A stretch of DNA of 64,000 nucleotides from Diphasiastrum complanatum (GCA_029204225.1 CM055096.1:65322370-65386369); one strand, 5' to 3'; counted from the first letter of the stretch, positions 34,421 through 46,909 are shown. Notes: generated by a model from the sequence alone, not told the origin. Program-made: numbers and translations.

Positions 34421-36261
34421 TTTTTGACAAGTATGTCTTCAACCATTCCTCTAGAATGGACTTTCATTTGATCAGCTAGCTTGATGGCAAAAGTGGCAGG
34501 CTTCAGCTTGGTAAGTCTCCATTTTGCACATAGCTTGGTTGAAATCAGTTTAACTCCTGAACCTCCATCTATTATGACTGTTTCTTTACCAAACTGTCTA
34601 TGTTGTATCGGCATGGTGATGTTTTTTTGCTCACTTTTTTAGGCTATCCCCACATTGAGTATTTCGTTCGTGTCTTCAAACCCGGCACAAAAAGTGGCTT
34701 CTGATGAACTCACGGTTCCATTTGAGTCAATATTTCTGTTAATACTTCTTTTGCTTAAGAAATTCTTTCCATGTAATATCCATCTTACTAGGCAGAATAT
34801 TTACAATCATTTATGTTTGCGGTGCTTCAGGTTTCGTCATCTTGAAAGGTTCTTCATGGTGGTGCAACTATGTATTAACATTTGTTCTTGGATCTGCTTG
34901 TGGCATAGATGGAGAATGGACTTCGGTTACTACTTTAGCGGCTTCTTGGGCTTCTTCTTCTTGCAACTACTTACTCCACTGTCTCATATCTTGATATCTT
35001 TTCTTTTCTGCTTTGAGATTCAAATACACCCCTAATGCAGTGGGTATGTTTGTAGTTGGTGCATATTTAGAAAGTACTGGATCAACTAGAAGTTCTTTCT
35101 GTTTCTGAGCTATGGTAGCAACCATCAAATGTGTAGTTGGTTCAGGTTAAATTACTGGTCTTTTCTTGATTGTAATCATATTCACTGGAGCAATAACCGG
35201 TGGTGGTTTGAGTCTTGCAGGAAATTCTTTATAATACTCTCCACTTTCTCTATAAAATGGTATAAACTTTTATTTGGACATTTAGCAACTCTGTGACATC
35301 CAAGTGGCACTCTGGTCCATTGTCTAGCTGCTTGTTGTTGCACGAAAGCACATATAGCATACTGCTCTAAAGGACCACTCTCGTGATTATTGTTATAGTT
35401 CCATTGCTCATTACCATGATAAGGTTTTGGTTCCATTAGATTAGCAGGAGGAGCACTCTGTCCGGTTGGAGCTGGCAGAGCTAGTCGTTCTAGAAATCCA
35501 AGGGCAAAATTAAAAGGCTTTCCATCAAGACCTTTTGAATAAGTAGGTTCTCGATACTAAAGCTTAGCATACCTTTGCTGGATAATCCGAGGATTGAACG
35601 AGCAAAAGGTTGTTTCATGTCCCATAGAGTTACACAGATGACAAATAGTATTCATCATTCGTTGTTTCAACATTGGACATTCATTCATAGTATGATTGCC
35701 TACACAAATTGAACACCAGACAATTTCCCAGCTAGGAAAAGTCTTTGCAAACTTTTCAGCTTCTTTGCTCACTTTACCATGGAATTCTTCCAAGGCATTA
35801 ATCTTTTTATCAAGTTGAGACTGCATCTTTTCCAGCTGCATCTGTTGCTTTGACCAAGTTTCTCGAACTCGTCGATCATCTTCTCTATAGTAGCATTGAT
35901 ATTTGTTGATGCAATGGTGGTAGAAATTGTCGTGGTTTGTCCTGCCGTATAAGGCAACATTCCAACATTTGGTTCGTCGTCAGAATCTTCATCCTCCTCA
36001 CGAATTGCATCGGCCATATCATTTTGTATCGTAGCATATTGATTATGGCATTTTAGCTCGCATCTAATCCGTTTAGGTAGACCTGCTAAAAACCACATAA
36101 TCAAAGCATCGTCATTGATCAGATCTGAGGTGTTTAACCCGTTCAATATAATCTCGTACTGTCTCTCTCTTTCCCATTTTAATTTTACTTAAAAGGAGAA
36201 AGAGATCTTCCATAAATTTTCTGGGCTTAAATCTTGTAATGAGAGCAACTTTAACCACTTC
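34421..36261 (-). pseudogene. Gypsy gag-protease fragment A
   Basis: Minus-strand relative of the fragments at 49.8-51.8 kb, 11.1-12.6 kb and 57.6-59.5 kb. Pieces in order: gag core (LINDDALIMWFLAGLPKRIR), a helical linker, CSICVGNHTMNECPMLKQRM and CHLCNSMGHETTFCSFNPRI (two Cys/His blocks), a third Cys block (CHRVAKCPNK), and retropepsin-like DGGSGVKLISTKLC at about 34560. It ends at the copia junction near 34420. Gag start and leader are displaced by the solo LTR. Multiple frames and stops. Confidence 0.8.
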
Positions 36262-36266
36262 CCAAT

Positions 36267-36921
36267 TGTGAAAATTGTCAACATTTCCTAGCTAGTTTGA
36301 GGTCTAAAGTGGCTAAAATTGTAAATAGTTTTGGTTCTGGAGTTTTGCACGTGTGAACCAGGCCACAATGTTTTTATTTACTGTATTTTTTCAGTATGAT
36401 GAAGTGTCAAACTTCATACCCTTCAAAATGAGACCATTTTGATGTATTTTGGTCATATAAGCCATTTTTAGCTATTTTTCCTATATAGGGAATATCTAGG
36501 GTCAAGTACCTTCTAGAGAGAGGAGAGAGAGTCATCTTCCTCATCCATAAATAGTAGGGAAGTCGTGGAGAACAGGTGGGAGAAACCTTTTGTATGCTTC
36601 ATTGAGATCAATAGATCATTGTCATTGTTTCTTCCTCCATTGAGAGCATTGTTGTGTGTATTGTCTTCAAGCTATTGTGTATGATCTTAGGTGCTTTCCA
36701 AAAGTGATAGGCTGATGTATTATGGACTGTATAATGCTATTTTGGGCCGCACTTGATGTTTATGGAAGTTTCCATTTGTGATAAATGCTTTTTGATCAAG
36801 TTCTTTGCATTCTAGGTAGCATAGAATGTGTTGCCAATTCCTAGCTTATGTAGTTTGGAGTGCAAGCATTCAAGCCAATGATCTTGGAGTTTAGATCCAC
36901 TTAGGATCTGTATTTTTCACA
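36267..36921 (+). repeat. Solo LTR of the copia element 1 family
   Basis: 655 bp, starting TGTGAAAATT and ending TTTTTCACA, flanked by the 5 bp duplication CCAAT (36262-36266 and 36922-36926). Several substitutions against the element 1 LTRs (for example GTTTTGCACGTGTG in place of the perfect palindrome) make it older. It was presumably left by recombination between the two LTRs of a full element inserted in the gypsy gag region. Confidence 0.97.
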
Positions 36922-36926
36922 CCAAT

Positions 36927-37110
36927 CCGTGTGTTCTGCTTCTTCTTGGTTATAAAACCAATCTTGAGCACCTTCAATTGAGGCCATAGAGAATAACTAA
37001 AGTTTATCGTGTGGAAAGACTTCGCCATAAATCATAAATGATTCAGAAAAGATCTAGAAAAATCTGATGGGACCAGATAACCCATTGTATTTTGGTATAT
37101 CTAAACAAGG
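36927..37110 (-). pseudogene. Gypsy fragment A, start of gag
   Basis: Continues fragment A beyond the solo LTR. It encodes a stretch like IEGAQDWFYNQEEAEHTDW in reverse and matches 49.78-49.93 kb in inverted orientation. The homology fades near 37110. Confidence 0.7.
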
Positions 37111-37399
37111 AGACCTTCTAACAACAATTGGTGTTGGGTTCATTGGTTCTCCTTCAGCCATAATTCCAAATTATGTCAATCAAATAATGAGATTGGATCT
37201 AGATTTTTCAAAAAAAAATCCTATCTCAAATCAGATCAGATCTTTCTCTATCACTTGAAAACAAATTATAACAGAATGACTCAAAAATTTGATAGAGGCT
37301 AGATCTGGTATATCAGTACCTAGAAATTGTATAGGTGAAGGTTTAATGGGCAAGGGTTGACTCGGACCACAAGTCAATGCCTACAATCAACATGCGGTT

Positions 37400-38145
37400 G
37401 TGACGACACCATGAAATCATGCTTCCGCTGACATATGAATAAAATTGCGGTTGCAGCTTCATGCTCCTACAGTCACTTGCGAAGGAGATTTTGTTGTCTA
37501 CGTCTTCATGCTCCACTAGATAAATGTTATAGAACTATTAATGATCTTGTAATTGTAATTAGAATAACATAAGACCATCCAACAATTATATAAGGATCTG
37601 AATGAGTATGATTAGTATTGGTCAGAAATCAGACAAAGATCAAACGACCAAATTGGTTTTTAGTATTTGACTCCTCAGAGTTAGAGATAATATTGAGAGA
37701 GTAAAAAGTATTCAGAACTATAGCAATTACTTGTTTTTGTAAGTAGAATCACGCGCTCAACGCGATTGTTTTGTGATCTGATAGTTGTCACTACAACATT
37801 TATGATACATAATCGCTATTGTTCTACCACATTGCTTCATGTTGAATGTTTAATTAACTCTCACTCTTCTTCCTCTACTGTCATGAGTATCAATGACGAA
37901 CAAATGCATATGTCTCAAATGCCTAATCATCTAGCATTTATTTATGGTTGTCTACGACACCTACTCTGATATTCAGTAACATCACACTCAGAACTGTTCT
38001 ATCATTCCATTCTCTAAGTAATCGAGATCCTATCCTATTATCAATTTTTACTAACTCATTGTTTTTCTCTTGTTGGGGCGACGACCTCCGTTTTTGCTAT
38101 GGCCTATTCATCTCTGTCATCCCCAACAGAGTGGCATCACAGCAT
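37400..38145 (+). mobile_element. Degenerate copia LTR and PBS
   Basis: LTR-like sequence with a TATA motif (ATTATATAAGG near 37585) and pyrimidine-rich stretches, followed at 38132 by TGGCATCACAGC, a degraded form of the TGGTATCAGAGC primer site, just upstream of a gag remnant. The left end is not determined. Confidence 0.4.
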
Positions 38146-38230
38146 GGTTTTGGATTTACTGGAGTCCAAGGATTAAAAGAACCTAATACATTCATATTTT
38201 AGAGCTAGTTTATATTTGATTTGTGTTCAA

Positions 38231-38690
38231 TTTTTGTTCATCAATCTCAATGGAAGGTTCAACCTCAAAAATTCGCTTGATCAACAAGTTCAACGGAGAT
38301 GATTTCCACACGTGAAAATTCAAAATGAGAATGATACTGATCGAAAAGGAGCTATGGAAATTCGTCACCGGTTCAATAGCCAGACCGATGAAACAAAAAC
38401 TGCTACCAACATGGGAAGCAAAGGATGACAAGCTCTTGCCATTTTATCTTTAAATTTGAAAGATACTCAAATAGCTCGTGTATCAAATAGTACCACTTCG
38501 AAAGAAGCATGGGATATTTTAACAAGCATTTATGAAACTTCAAATGTATCGACTCGTCTTTAACTGAGAAAGAAGGTCCTTACCCTCAGAATGGGCGAAG
38601 GCACCTCAGTTAGTGATCATTTAAATGGGTTCAAATAGTTACTGAATCAATTCGTTGCAATAGATTCGCCTATTTTAGAAGAACTGAATC
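38231..38690 (+). pseudogene. Copia gag remnant
   Basis: Starts MEGSTSKIRLINKFNGDDF and, through at least three stops and frame changes, shows KFKMRMILIEKELWKFVTG, STTSKEAWDILTSIYETSN and LTLRMGEGTSVSDHLNGFK, the order of copia gag blocks. It is a relative of the gag at 10.6-11.1 kb. It is cut by or decays into the palindromic sequence at 38740. Confidence 0.75.
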
Positions 38691-38739
38691 ACTTGGCACG
38701 CCTATGTACCAAGTAAAAAAAAAAACCAATTGTCTAGCT

Positions 38740-38841
38740 GACCACCTTAGCATGCCGCCGTGCTAGGGTGGTGGGTTGTCAGGGCAAAAAAGTTTTGCCC
38801 TGGCAACCTACCACCATAGCACGCCGGCGTGCTATGGTGGT
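38740..38841. repeat. Foldback palindrome cluster
   Basis: The right part, 38810-38841, is a perfect 32-bp palindrome with half-site ACCACCATAGCACGCC. The left part, 38741-38774, is a diverged copy of it. Between them a 15-bp inverted repeat (GTTGTCAGGGCAAAA against TTTTGCCCTGGCAAC, one mismatch, 3-base loop) makes the entire 100 bp fold on itself as well as each half on its own. It is GC-rich against an AT-rich background. Confidence 0.95.
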
Positions 38842-40259
38842 TTTTTGCTCTGGCACGTAGGCGTCCTATGGTATTAGCATAGTGAGTAAGACAGGTGTCA
38901 ATGCTGAATGTCAATTGTTATCCATGTCCAAAATAATTTTGGTAGCTTAACAACTTCAAAATATTTGATAATACAATTTAGTCCAATCTTCCCTATGTAA
39001 CATTTAATTACTAGCGATAGGCTTTCCCATATTATCAACGTATCAGGGCATTCCACCATTCTGATCAGTCTTATGGTATTGGTCCGTATCAATTTATATA
39101 GTAAACACCTATGTTTTAAACAAAACTGCAGCATTATATACGTTGCAATTTGCAAATGAGAGATAGCACGGAACGACACTCAGATATGGGACAAATCCAT
39201 ACCATACCAATATCTGAACCTATAATAGACATAGTACCATTTTTGAAACTCTTGAGAATATCCATGCTTTCCAAGAGTACGCCAACTATTGTTCAATTTA
39301 GTAAGATTTTAAACTTCTGATAATGTCCATTGTATTATTACCATTACGTGTTTTGGTCAAGTACTTTACTTTTACATTTGTAATAGGCTTAGCAGATCCG
39401 TGCCATACCAATCCCTACAAATGTGGTGATCCCTTGTACAAATCCATGTACCTTAAGGGCACGTAGGTTATCAGTACTTGTATTCTTGTATTAGAACTAC
39501 CTTACTTGTAAGAAAAACGACAAAGTCATCATCCGTCTAGAGAGTGATGAACAAGATTATTTGATCAGTCTGGAAAGGGTTCAAAATCTTGACTATCAAG
39601 CCTCTTAATTGCAAGTGTCTTGACAAGATTTTTACAAATGAAACACAGATTATGTTGCACTTTGTCTACGCCATTGATGTACAAATGTTTGATTAACCAT
39701 TGTCGTTCGTTATTGGCATCTATCTTTTTCTGTAAGCTAACATTATTCCCTTGAATCCATTTTTTTTCTTTTTAATAAGTCAATAGCGGCAAGTTGACAT
39801 TTGGCATGTTTCAAAACTATATCATCATTCATCATTGCATATTTAGGTTAAAGCTTCATAAGTTTAATCCAACCATCATAAAGTTCGTTAGCCACATTGT
39901 AAATGCATGTATGTTGCAACATAATATGATTAAGTCCTTTTTCTAGCAATTATTTGAGGTACATAATTCTAATTATATTGCAGTTTGTTGTAAGTACATG
40001 ATCAAATTTATCCAAAATGAACTTTTTGAAACATTTCAAAGAAGCACAAGAACATGAAGGCAGATTTTCAATTTCAAAATTTCAGAAAACATCAAGATGC
40101 GAAAAAAGTGTCTCACATGAATTGTCTCAAACATTCTATTGTAGTAGTGTAAATGTAAAAAGATCTTTGCATTGTCCTTGTGCATGTTGAGTTGTAGTCA
40201 ATCAACAACATTCCTAGTAAGTGTTCTTCTGTCCAGAAATTTGTCATCCTGCGAGCCAG
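38842..40259. other. Unassigned AT-rich sequence
   Basis: No recognisable coding frame, LTR end or RNA gene. Short minus ORFs here have no recognisable motif. Confidence 0.5.
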
Positions 40260-41582
40260 TTAATCCTTGTAAAAATTCAGCTTTTTAACAGGTAAATTTT
40301 CTTTTGCAACACTGCGTTGTCTCTCCTTACCTTTGTAATCTGTAAACCTCTTTCTTTTTTCCATATTCTGTCCAGACACCACTGAACTCGGATTGTCTAG
40401 GTTGAAAGCACCGGGCCTTTTATTAGAGTTTTGAAAGAATTTATTTTGGAGAGTAGAAAAACTTGGTCTTTTGAGTAGGCATTCAATTTCTCTGATGTCT
40501 TCCACATCACCAAGGTTGGCAAGTAGTTTGGCAGAGGGGTTTGCAGCTAACTCTATAGATGCATCAATCATGTGTTGGCATATAAAGAGGAAAGTGATGT
40601 GTGACTTGACCACGTCTCTAGCAGGCTTGTGTAGCCAAAGGAAGAATGCATTCAACTGATTTTGCAAGGATGCACCATGGAAAAACTTACTCAGATTGTT
40701 CATTATGAACCAGGCACCATGATCGAACCAAACAACGAGCTATTCTTGCACTTGTCACCAAAAATGGGTCTCTTCCAATTCCAGATTCTGGCCTAGTGCA
40801 TATTCATTCTACTGAAACTGGTCTCAAAGTGTCCACAAACTCGATCCCATGTTTGCTCAGAAGGGCAACGAGAGAGTTCAAAAAGATTCATGCGAATGAT
40901 ATTGTCAAAGGCGATAGGTGTCTCAAGTGCAGTATTCTTATTTAGAGCGGCAAGTTTGCAAGTTTCTACTTCTTTATCAGTCAGATGTGCAAGTAAAATC
41001 CAAAGTTCAATGAGCAAGAGAGCTAGAAAGTTTACAGTGGGTAGGCTCCAAAGTTTGAAAGCAGTACATGTAGATTTGAACTCAATAGTATGGCTAGGGA
41101 CCATGGGAATTTGATAGTTTTTGGCTTGGCAGAACTCAAAGGTAGATTGGTCTCCAATATCACAGATAACTTGAGAAAAGATTTCAAGTTGCGAAGCATT
41201 GTCTTCGTCCAACTCATCTAAGAAAACAAGAGGGTGTGGAGAGAGGGGTGTATCAAGAATGGTAGGTGTTGGTTCGGCAAACAAGGAGTCATTTTTTTTT
41301 CAAGGCAATCAAAGACTTTTCTTATATTTTGGTTAAAAAATCTCTCTTCCTCCTCATATATATCAATAAGACTAGCAAGATCAGCAACAAAATTTTCCAC
41401 AGTACCCAAAGGGTCAATATAATTTTTACCATAATGCATGTATATTTTACCCAATGTAAGGTATTTAAGAGATCAGTCATACAAAGCACTTTATCTTCTA
41501 GTCCAGCGGCACTGCAGGTGGCACAATCAGTTTCAACAATAAAACTATGCAAGATCACAGCGCTTTTCATACAACAGATCAA
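40260..41582 (-). pseudogene. Unrecognised broken gene of about 440 codons
   Basis: Four overlapping minus-strand frames (41322-41582, 41218-41454, 40793-41284, 40260-40703) read as one protein interrupted by a few indels and stops; one shift coincides with a ten-base T-run at 41292. The predicted protein is largely helical: an N-terminal Cys-containing part, an acidic middle (DELDEDNASQLEIF), a hydrophobic helix FKLWSLPTVNFLALLLIELW, and a basic, Ser-rich C-terminus. No copia or gypsy motif is present and no introns are obvious. I do not recognise the family. A nucleocapsid-type gene of an old integrated negative-strand RNA virus is one conjecture from length and helical composition only; a host gene fragment is equally possible. 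Confidence 0.4.
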
Positions 41583-41815
41583 AGTCTATATGAATCGATT
41601 GGGAGGAGGAAGGGGCTCCCCATAGCCAAGATCAACATCATCTTGAAACCAACCCGAGGACTAAAACATGAAAAAAACCTTTGTTAGCCTATGAATCCAT
41701 GTAAGGTAAAGGTTCGATATTATTTCGACCAAAGGATAGTCAGATTTATACCTCAAGGATGCAAAGAGAGAGATTAACGAAACATATCTCCTCTTGCCGA
41801 ACCAAGACCTAACTG

Positions 41816-42148
41816 CTATGAATCTGATCTACAATTGAGATTTAACATACCTACTAAAGTAAAATGCTTATCTCTAGACAATGGCTTTGTCAAAATATCA
41901 GCCAACATATTGTCTGTATGACAGTAACCTAGTGCAACATGTCTACTTTGAAGTTTCTCTTTAAGAAAATGGAATTGAACTTCTATATGCTTAGTTCTAT
42001 TATGAGTTCGTGGGTTCAGAGATAGAGCTATGTAGCTCTGATGGTCGCACTGGAGTATTGTTGGACTGATCTGTGGGAATTGCATGTTGAATTCACACGT
42101 GTGGGACGCCCTACGCACGAATGTGGTGAGAGCCCTTCTAGCATCCAC
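41816..42148 (-). pseudogene. Copia RNase H C-terminal remnant
   Basis: Encodes the last ~100 residues of a copia pol: LQCDHQSYIALSLNPRTHNR, TKHIEVQFHFLKEKL and NMLADILTKPLSRDKH. Nothing of RT or integrase precedes it within the window. The upstream minus-strand ORF at 42138-42428 has no recognisable motif. Confidence 0.85.
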
Positions 42149-42471
42149 ATTCGTAGTCCAACCATACTCTGAATGATTGATCGGCCAATTGAAGTTTTGA
42201 ATTGTGAGTTTTTCCAGAGAGGTGTTGCATTCCGGCCATTTGGATCATCGTGTAGATGGCAGGAAGTGCGCGTTCACCCGTAATTGTTGCGGACTCATCA
42301 CGTAGGCCCTGATGGCTGCAGGATCTCTTTCGAACAACTGCTGACACCACTCTGGTTGTGGTTGGAGGGTGGGTAATGCTTGTACTTCTTTGCCCTTTAT
42401 TGTCTGAGCTGAAAATGATATATGTCAACCGCCTCTTGATGACTTGTGGGGATACTTTGATAGGAATTCGT

Positions 42472-44691
42472 TCATTTTCTCCTCCATGGAGTTTGGTCTT
42501 CGAAAGGCCCGACGGACAGATATCGTGCGCTAATCTCTGGATGATGTGGCTTAGCTTTGGCTAGTATTTGCCCTATGGCCCTGGTCCCGCGTCTCAGCAA
42601 CCGTATCCATTTGTCCTTGGTCTTGGCCATTGGACCCTTAATCTTGGCTAAATCCCCCTGTTGCCTGCTGACTTTGGTCTTGGCTTGTACTGGCATGTGC
42701 AGCATCAAAAATAAGTGGCGGTGGAATTACCATGGGGTTGGGCTGGGCCTTCGTTTCCATGAATTTTTGACAAGCCTTGAGGGCTTTCTTGGCCTAGGCA
42801 AGCTCGTGAGTTGTGCTTGTCCGATATTTATTGAACTCTGCCTAGTAGCTATTTAAGGTTTGGCTATAAACCTGCACTTGACGCTGAAAAAGATTCATTT
42901 CTGATTGAGAGAGCGGCCTTGAGTCTGGTGCAGGTTGAGCTAACCAGGCGAGCTTTTCATCTTGCAGGGCTTTGACCTCTGTCTCCAGGCATGTATTCTC
43001 TGCTTCCAAAAGGTTTAGTTGCGTTTGGATGGGAGTAAGCCGTTGGGACGCTTCGGATTGAAGCTCCCGCACCTTCGTAGAGGCCTTTGTCAACGCTTTT
43101 GAGAGGCTTTGGATATAATTATTGAGGCCCTCCTCCTTATGCTGCAGCTTGGCGATCTCCTGGTGTCTTACTTATTCATGTTGCTGAGCCAAAATCAGCT
43201 CGTGCTGAAACTTGGTGAGTTTTGCTCACAACTGTGTGTTGCTTGTTGCCAGGTGTAGTACCCTACTTTCCAAGATAGCTTTGGCTACTACTGCATCCAG
43301 GATGTATTTTCTCAGAGTCTGGTATGTCGTCGTTAAGTCTGTGGGAGCAGCCGGTACTTTGGCATTGATAGGGGCGTGTGTTGTATCGGCCCCGACGACT
43401 TGTGGAATTTCGTTGTCATCATCTTCTATCAGATTCTCATTGGACCTGATGTCATCGAGAGTGGTGGGATCAGTCCGATCTGGCGATGGTACAAAATCTA
43501 TTTGGACAAATGCGTCATCAGAGAACGGTTGGTTGCCCTCGGCAACCTTTGTTGGCGAAGCAGGTGGGGGTGAAGAATTGATGACTTGCATCCATGCCAG
43601 AGTGTCGGGAGACAGTTGAGAATCAGAAGGATTGAATGGAATGGAAGCAACGGTGGTGGCATGAGTGATGGAGGATGCGATGGTGATGGACGGAGTAGTG
43701 GATAATGGAACAGAGATAGGAGTGGTATCAATATAGGAAGCAAGAATGGTAGTGCCAACAAAGACGGAAGGGAATGACTGCACGGAAGAAGAAGTGGCGG
43801 TGGTTGATGGACTGGTTAGTGCGGTAGTGGAGGCACGTAGTCGGATAGCAGGTGGAGATGAAGATGTAGAGGCAGCGCCACACATTCGTTTGCTGGCCGT
43901 TGTGTTAGTAACTACAGGTTGGGAGGAGGTGGATGCTTGAGATGGCAGATAAAGGTTAGTGTGTGGCACGAGGATAGACAAAAGGGATGAGCATTGGAAA
44001 CCACGCACTTTCTCCTCGAGAAGTGCACAGGTAAAGTTACACAACAGGGGGACCTCTGTGATACGCTCATGGTTGTTGGGTTTGATGGAGCTAGTTAGTT
44101 CATGAATACGGAAGCTATGCTAGTCGTATGGCACAACTGAGGGGCCAAGGAGTTACAGAAAGGATTCCACTATCTGATTCAGCAACTTAGACTGGATTTT
44201 GTCCTTGCAAAATGTTGAAATAACCAGAAAGTTATTCAACAGATGTGCAACCGCCTGAATGACAAGTTCCGTGATAGCATCTATCTAGTAACCATTGTTA
44301 GTTTGGATTGGGATTTTTGGTGTAGTTTGGGTGACGAAAGGTTTGATCAGAGTTTTGACATGGCGATGGGAGATGGGCTGATGATCACCGGACATAATTC
44401 CAATGGTGACCATCGAGTCTACGTTAATCCTAACCTTGTATGTGGTACCTTGGTACAAGAAGTGAAAACGTGTCTTTTGCTCATCCCAGGTGGCGTAAGC
44501 ATGAAGGACGAGGCCCATGTTAATCTCAGAATGAAAAAACGTCGGGTAATTGCCTCTAAAAGTGGGCCGGCTGTCTGTAGCCATGGTTGGATTAGAGCGT
44601 TAGAGGGTAAGGGCCAAATCTGTGTGGCCTCGGAGATTTCATGCTGGATCACATGTTTGGTGCTAGAGTCTTCAGAGGGTGAGGAGGCCAT
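42472..44691 (-). pseudogene. Unrecognised ORF with Ser/Thr-rich and coiled-coil regions
   Basis: Successive minus-strand frames (44419-44691, 44285-44584, 43226-44044, 42842-43093, 42472-42708) look like one protein of about 700 residues with a few stops, including a TAA near 43173. N-terminal part: a globular segment with SEINMGLVLHAYATW and DEQKTRFHFLYQG. Middle: a long Ser/Thr/Ala/Pro-rich linker. C-terminal part: heptad-like LNLLEAENTCLETEVKALQD, typical of a coiled coil, then a basic tail. It lies downstream, in the same orientation, of a gypsy integrase and a gypsy-type leader repeat. I do not recognise the family. It may be an extra ORF carried by that gypsy lineage. Confidence 0.45.
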
Positions 44692-45039
44692 GTTAGCGGT
44701 GATGATTAAAGGACGAAAAAGTAGAAAAAACGGTGAAGAGGGTAAAAAGGTGTGGAAATGACAGAAAACTGTGAATAACGAGTGTTGGGTGACAAGAATT
44801 GTAGTTCAGAGCACAGATCGGTATTCAATATGAGCAGATGATAGCTGGTAGGAAGTTTGGTTGCAAACGGAGAACTTGGTAATTTCAGTATAAATTTCGG
44901 CAGAGCATCGCTAGCAAAGGTGACAAATGACTCGAATTCAACCCTTATATAGCGGAATTTAGAGTGCGTATTAGGTGAAATCCACTTACCCTTGTTCAGT
45001 TCCACCCAAATTTTGGCAGGCACCTTCTTCACAAAATTC

Positions 45040-45350
45040 TAAGACCTCAGGGAAGTTTACGAGAGTTCAAAAGGTGATTTGACTGCTATACGAAGGTTCT
45101 GCAAGGGTTCAGACTGTCTGCGAGGGTTCAACTCTTGTAGCAAGTGATCTCTCGCACAACTTGCTCCTGTGATTGGATTTTCAAGATCAGACTATGTAGC
45201 ACTGCTCTAATTCCATTTAGGAACCTTGCGAGAGTTGGTAAGATGATCTTGATGCTCTGCGAGGGTTCTGAAAATTCAGCTTCTGGGAACCCTCGCACAT
45301 ATTAAAAAATGATGATTCCTCTATCAAAAACTCTCGCAGAGATTTTCATG
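45040..45350. repeat. CTCTCGCA/TGCGAGAG-rich spacer
   Basis: At least seven variants of the motif in both orientations, near 45060, 45119, 45151, 45229, 45259, 45291 and 45333. It resembles the gypsy leaders at 12.6-13.1 and 57.0-57.8 kb and here separates the gypsy integrase from the coiled-coil ORF. Confidence 0.8.
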
Positions 45351-45807
45351 GATGCATCTGGGTCAAATCTGGTGACTGTCCAAGTTTCAAGAGCTATCTC
45401 CTAGGGGATCTCCAAAAATCATGAAAAAAGTGCTCTTTTAGAGTGGTTTTTGACGAGATTTCAAGATTTTCTGATTTTTTACTTCTGTAAACTGGTAATC
45501 AACTTCATCCAGGCTTGATTTGACTGTTGGTAGTTCTTTGGAAGCTCTAATGGATAGTTGGTAACAGATCCGTCAGTCTTTGGTGAATTTTGCCCTTTAA
45601 TTTGCCATAGCTATCGAGATTGAGGTCTCTGATGTACAAATTTAGAGGACTTATTGGCATAATTTGATCATCTGCTTTCTTTTTTATCCCGTCTGGATCT
45701 GGATCCTTCTTGGATTCTGCTAGATTTCCCCGATCTTGCAAGATCTGGCCGAATCTTGATGGATCTAGCTTGATTTGCTTGATCTTCCTAGATCTAGTGG
45801 TGATGGT

Positions 45808-46909
45808 TTAGCAGATTAGCTTTTTGTAACGTGCCCTCAACAATCTAGATCTATCTCTCTGTGGTGGCCAGTACTTGTGCAACTGGCTACCATTGATGGG
45901 TGTATCGGATGGTGTCCCATCGAGCTTTTTCAAATTCACAGCTCCATGATTAAGAATTTTCTTGATCCGATAAGGACCTTCGCCTGTGAATTTTAACTTT
46001 CCCTTGATCGCCTTGGTTTTATACATCAGGACCAGATCTCTGAAGCGAAGATCCTTCTTTTGTAACCTGCGATCATGCCATGCCTTGCATCTTTCCTTTT
46101 CAGCTGCCAGTGCATGCACAACTAGTAAGCGTGTTTCACAGAGTTTATGCAGAGCTTCGTGGCGTAGTTGTAGAGATTTGGACTCATTACGACATTGAGT
46201 GGTAGCAATCCTTAATGAAGGAACTAGAAACTCTATTGGCATGACAACATCCTGACCATATACCAATTGGAAGGGTGTTTGATCAACACTTCCTTTATAT
46301 GTTGTCCTGAATGCCCACAGAGTAGCATGCAACTTATGTTCCCAACCTGATCTGCTAGCTTCAACAGTTTTCGTGAGCACGCTACACATGATCTTATTGG
46401 ATGATTGTGCTTGCCCATTACCATGAGGATAATAAGGCGTACTCTATGGATCACAAAGAATTCCTCCAACAGGACCTTGATGGTCTCATTGATGAAATGG
46501 TTTCCGCGATCGCTGACTAGCTCCACCGGGCATCCAAAGTGCACAATGATATTTTCATAAAGGAACTTGGCAGTGGTCCTAGCATCAGCTACTCTTACTG
46601 CCTTGGCTTTGACCCACTTGGTGAGGTAGTCTGTGGCTACGATTATGTATCAAGCCTGGGAACTCCTTGCTGCAGGGTGAATTGGATTGGGTGCAGTAGG
46701 TCATAATTCAATCTTGTTGGTCTCCTTGCCCTTTGGCACACATCACACTTTTTCAAGTATTCCTCTGTATTCTTATGAATCGTTGGCCACCAACATCCTG
46801 ATTGGAGGATATTGCGAAATGTAATGTCGGATGCAAAATGGCCTCTATCTCTCTCTCTCTCTTTGGGTTTGGCATGTTTCTGAGTGCGCATGAAGTAGGA
46901 CAGAGGCAT
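45808..46909 (-). pseudogene. Ty3/gypsy integrase fragment
   Basis: Zinc-binding domain (GHFASDITFRNILQSGCWWPT...KKCDVCQRARRP), core (TKWVKAKAV, VHFGCPVELVSDRGNHFINE with the second catalytic Asp), then after frameshifts GWEHKLHATLWAFRTTYKGS, QLVYGQDVVMPIEFLVPSLR and the C-terminal domain LRFRDLVLMYKTKAIKGKL, GPYRIKKIL. No chromodomain follows. The style is that of the Tat/Athila branch, a judgement from motif wording only. RT and RNase H are absent upstream. Confidence 0.85.

Noticed and set aside
45040-45350. CTCTCGCA-rich spacer as a CRISPR-like array
   Set aside because: Repeats are 8-9 bases, occur in both orientations with irregular spacing, and the context is a plant retrotransposon leader.
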